A stretch of 64,000 nucleotides of DNA from Eucalyptus grandis (lineage: Eukaryota; Streptophyta; Magnoliopsida; Myrtales; Myrtaceae): the NCBI RefSeq assembly GCF_016545825.1, contig NC_052621.1:38082687-38146686 (forward strand). The letters are read 5' to 3'. The notes under the pieces are model-generated. The model searched no databases. It was not told the DNA's origin and saw only the letters and a program-made list of their open reading frames with translations. Positions within the stretch are counted from its first letter, which is position 1. Each line of letters opens with the position of its first letter. The translations under genes were made by a program, and so were the position numbers. This document shows positions 62,343 to 64,000 of the stretch, piece by piece.

Positions 62343-63586
62343 ATGTTAATCCCCATGAGGGCTTCAAAAGCTCAATGCTTAGGGTTTCTACTCTTCCTCA
62401 TCGGCATTCTCCAATGTAAAGCTTTGGCTCGTTATACTTTCGTCGTAAGTTCAACTGAGTGCTATACTGACATTTCCACATTGTCATATGCATGCAAACA
62501 TTGGTTGGACTGCATTGCTCAAGTGCGTAAGATACTACAGGTCCAGGAAATGCCATGCAAGAGATTATGTAGCACGAAGAACATCCTGACGGTGAACGGG
62601 CAATTTCCTGGGCCGACTCTGTACGTGCACAAAGGCGATACCATCACTGTTGATGTCTATAACAAGGCTAAATACAACATTACCATTCACTGGTATGAAT
62701 AGTGTTTCTCAGCTTTCACATTATGAAGCATTGTCTTGAAGATGATTCTGTCATTAGCATCTAAGTATATTAGCCCCGGTCGTTAGATAGAATTGACCTT
62801 CTATATGTGAAAGTAATTTATGCGTCTTCCTTATTGCCATAGACGATCCATAAATTTTGAGAATATAGGCACTCAAAGGTCATCAGGCATAGCCCACCCC
62901 ATTTCAAAACATATGGAGAGCATGTCCTATTTTAGTAGATTTCTATGTTCATTACTAGCTTTCTTCAACAACTTTTCGTTATTTTGTTAATATAGATATG
63001 GTTCTTGAGAACAATTTCTCAATGTCATTCCATGGTTGCTTGAAAATTTGTCCTAATTGAATGTGGACAATCTTACTGTAGTCATGGCGTGAAACAACCA
63101 AGATATCCGTGGTCCGATGGACCATAGTATATAACCCAATGTCCAATACAACCAGGAGCTAAATTTAGTCAGAAGGTGATATTCTCCACAGAAGAAGGGA
63201 CCTTATGGTGTCATGCTCACAGTGATTGGTCAAGAGCCACTGTGCATGGAGCCATTGTTATTTATCCCAAAAAAGATTCAAACTATCCTTTTCCGAAACC
63301 TGATGCTGAAGTACCTATTATATTAGGTAATTCACAAATTTGGTTGAGTAATTAATATGTGCTTGTTGGCTATTACATTTTCATAAAAAGTATAGCGCAA
63401 TCAAACATAATTGATCTTTGATCATTCAAAATTTCAAACATAACGATATATGTTCAGGAGAATGGTGGAAGAAATTGATAATGGAGGTCTATCATGAAAT
63501 GCTCAGAACCAGGGGAGATCTAAATGTTTCTGATGCCTATACTATCAATGGACAACCTGGAGATCTTTACCCATGCTCAAAGCAAG
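62343..63586 (+). pseudogene. Laccase (multicopper oxidase), 5' part, with in-frame stop; continues past the window
   Basis: Secreted plant laccases oxidise phenolics such as monolignols in the cell wall. Exons: 62343-62444 (signal peptide, [17 protein letters not shown], then RYTFV), 62541-62692 ([20 protein letters not shown]), 63082-63326 and 63458-63586 ([19 protein letters not shown]). A second ATG at 62355 is possible. The copper-ligand histidines are present, but both neighbouring Trp residues differ: the expected HWHG reads His-Cys-His-Gly across the 62692/63082 junction, and the expected WWHAHSDW reads [12 protein letters not shown] at 63125-63127 replaces the usual Glu of DGPEYITQCP. 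If real, the stop abolishes the protein. Exons otherwise match the family closely, as in LAC14/15-like genes. Confidence 0.8.
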
Positions 63587-64000
63587 GTTAGAGACGCCAT
63601 GTCTAAACTCTTCTTCTACTTCTTGGCCTAATTTTATTTCATTGTTCTTCCACTTCTTACATGGTTTTTGAAAAATCATCAAGTAAAGGCAATAATGTTG
63701 CCTAGTGTGATAGAAATTAATGGTAAAATTAAACTACATCTCCTACACCTATAGTTTTTATATTCACATATAAATGTCAAGATGCTTACTTGCTTTGCAA
63801 GAGATTCCCATAGTCTTTAATGCATGCGTATACCAACATGTAAGGATGTGACCCCACATCTACTTGCTTTCGAAAGCCATATAACATTTTAAAAGCTGGA
63901 CGAACCATAGGGTCGTCCTAAAATGAAATTATATGCACCGTGTAATTTCTAATTGTCAGTTTTAGGGTTAGCAAGAGCTGTTGCCATCCTCTTATTATCA
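63587..64000. other. Laccase intron 4, cut by the window end
   Basis: It follows the donor CAAG|GTTAGA. No further exon appears before the end; the remaining copper-binding domains would lie downstream. Confidence 0.6.

Overview
This window is nuclear DNA of a flowering plant, most likely a woody eudicot. The genes have GT-AG introns and plant-type products: a TIFY/CCT/GATA factor, a cytosolic ribosomal protein L7, two kelch proteins and a laccase. The rest is typical plant transposon load: Mutator-like elements, Ty1/copia, Ty3/gypsy, hAT-like elements and a SINE. A GC-rich transposon body near 59.8 kb resembles repeats I associate with Myrtaceae; I hold that taxon only as a weak guess. The assembly shows many one-base homopolymer indels in otherwise intact exons and a 100-N scaffold gap at 9373-9472, so single frameshifts should not be read as biology.

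Layout. 1-9372 carries a seven-exon TIFY/GATA zinc-finger gene (ZML type) with a decayed antisense copia element in its large intron. It ends exactly at the N gap. The same 9.4 kb recurs at 32527-41916, so the window holds a near-identical duplication that may be an uncollapsed haplotype. From 10460 to 27026 lies a Mutator-like element (MULE-1) with long terminal inverted repeats and a perfect 9-bp target duplication. It is split by a 9.6-kb Sirevirus-type copia retrotransposon (16339-25915). A second related MULE (MULE-2, 53215-59112, own perfect 9-bp duplication) lacks this insertion and serves as the empty site. Both MULEs carry a degenerate MuDR-type transposase on + and, antisense near the right end, a small GRF-zinc-finger/coiled-coil/membrane-segment reading frame. 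A tandem palindromic repeat lies between these two convergent genes. From 27.8 to 29.6 kb sit an hAT-like element and a solo copia LTR with a SINE nested in it. RPL7 (31045-32445) stands directly beside the second duplication copy.

From 42.9 to 51 kb are two convergent but unrelated kelch genes: an F-box/kelch gene (+) and a membrane-anchored kelch gene of the At3g27220 type (-). After a gypsy integrase relic and MULE-2 comes an hAT-like GC-rich element. The window ends inside a laccase gene that has an in-frame stop and altered residues next to two copper-ligand motifs.

The host genes do not form an operon or pathway. The transposon nesting gives a relative history: MULE insertion, then Sirevirus insertion in MULE-1; and copia insertion in the GATA-gene intron before the 9.4-kb duplication or haplotype split.
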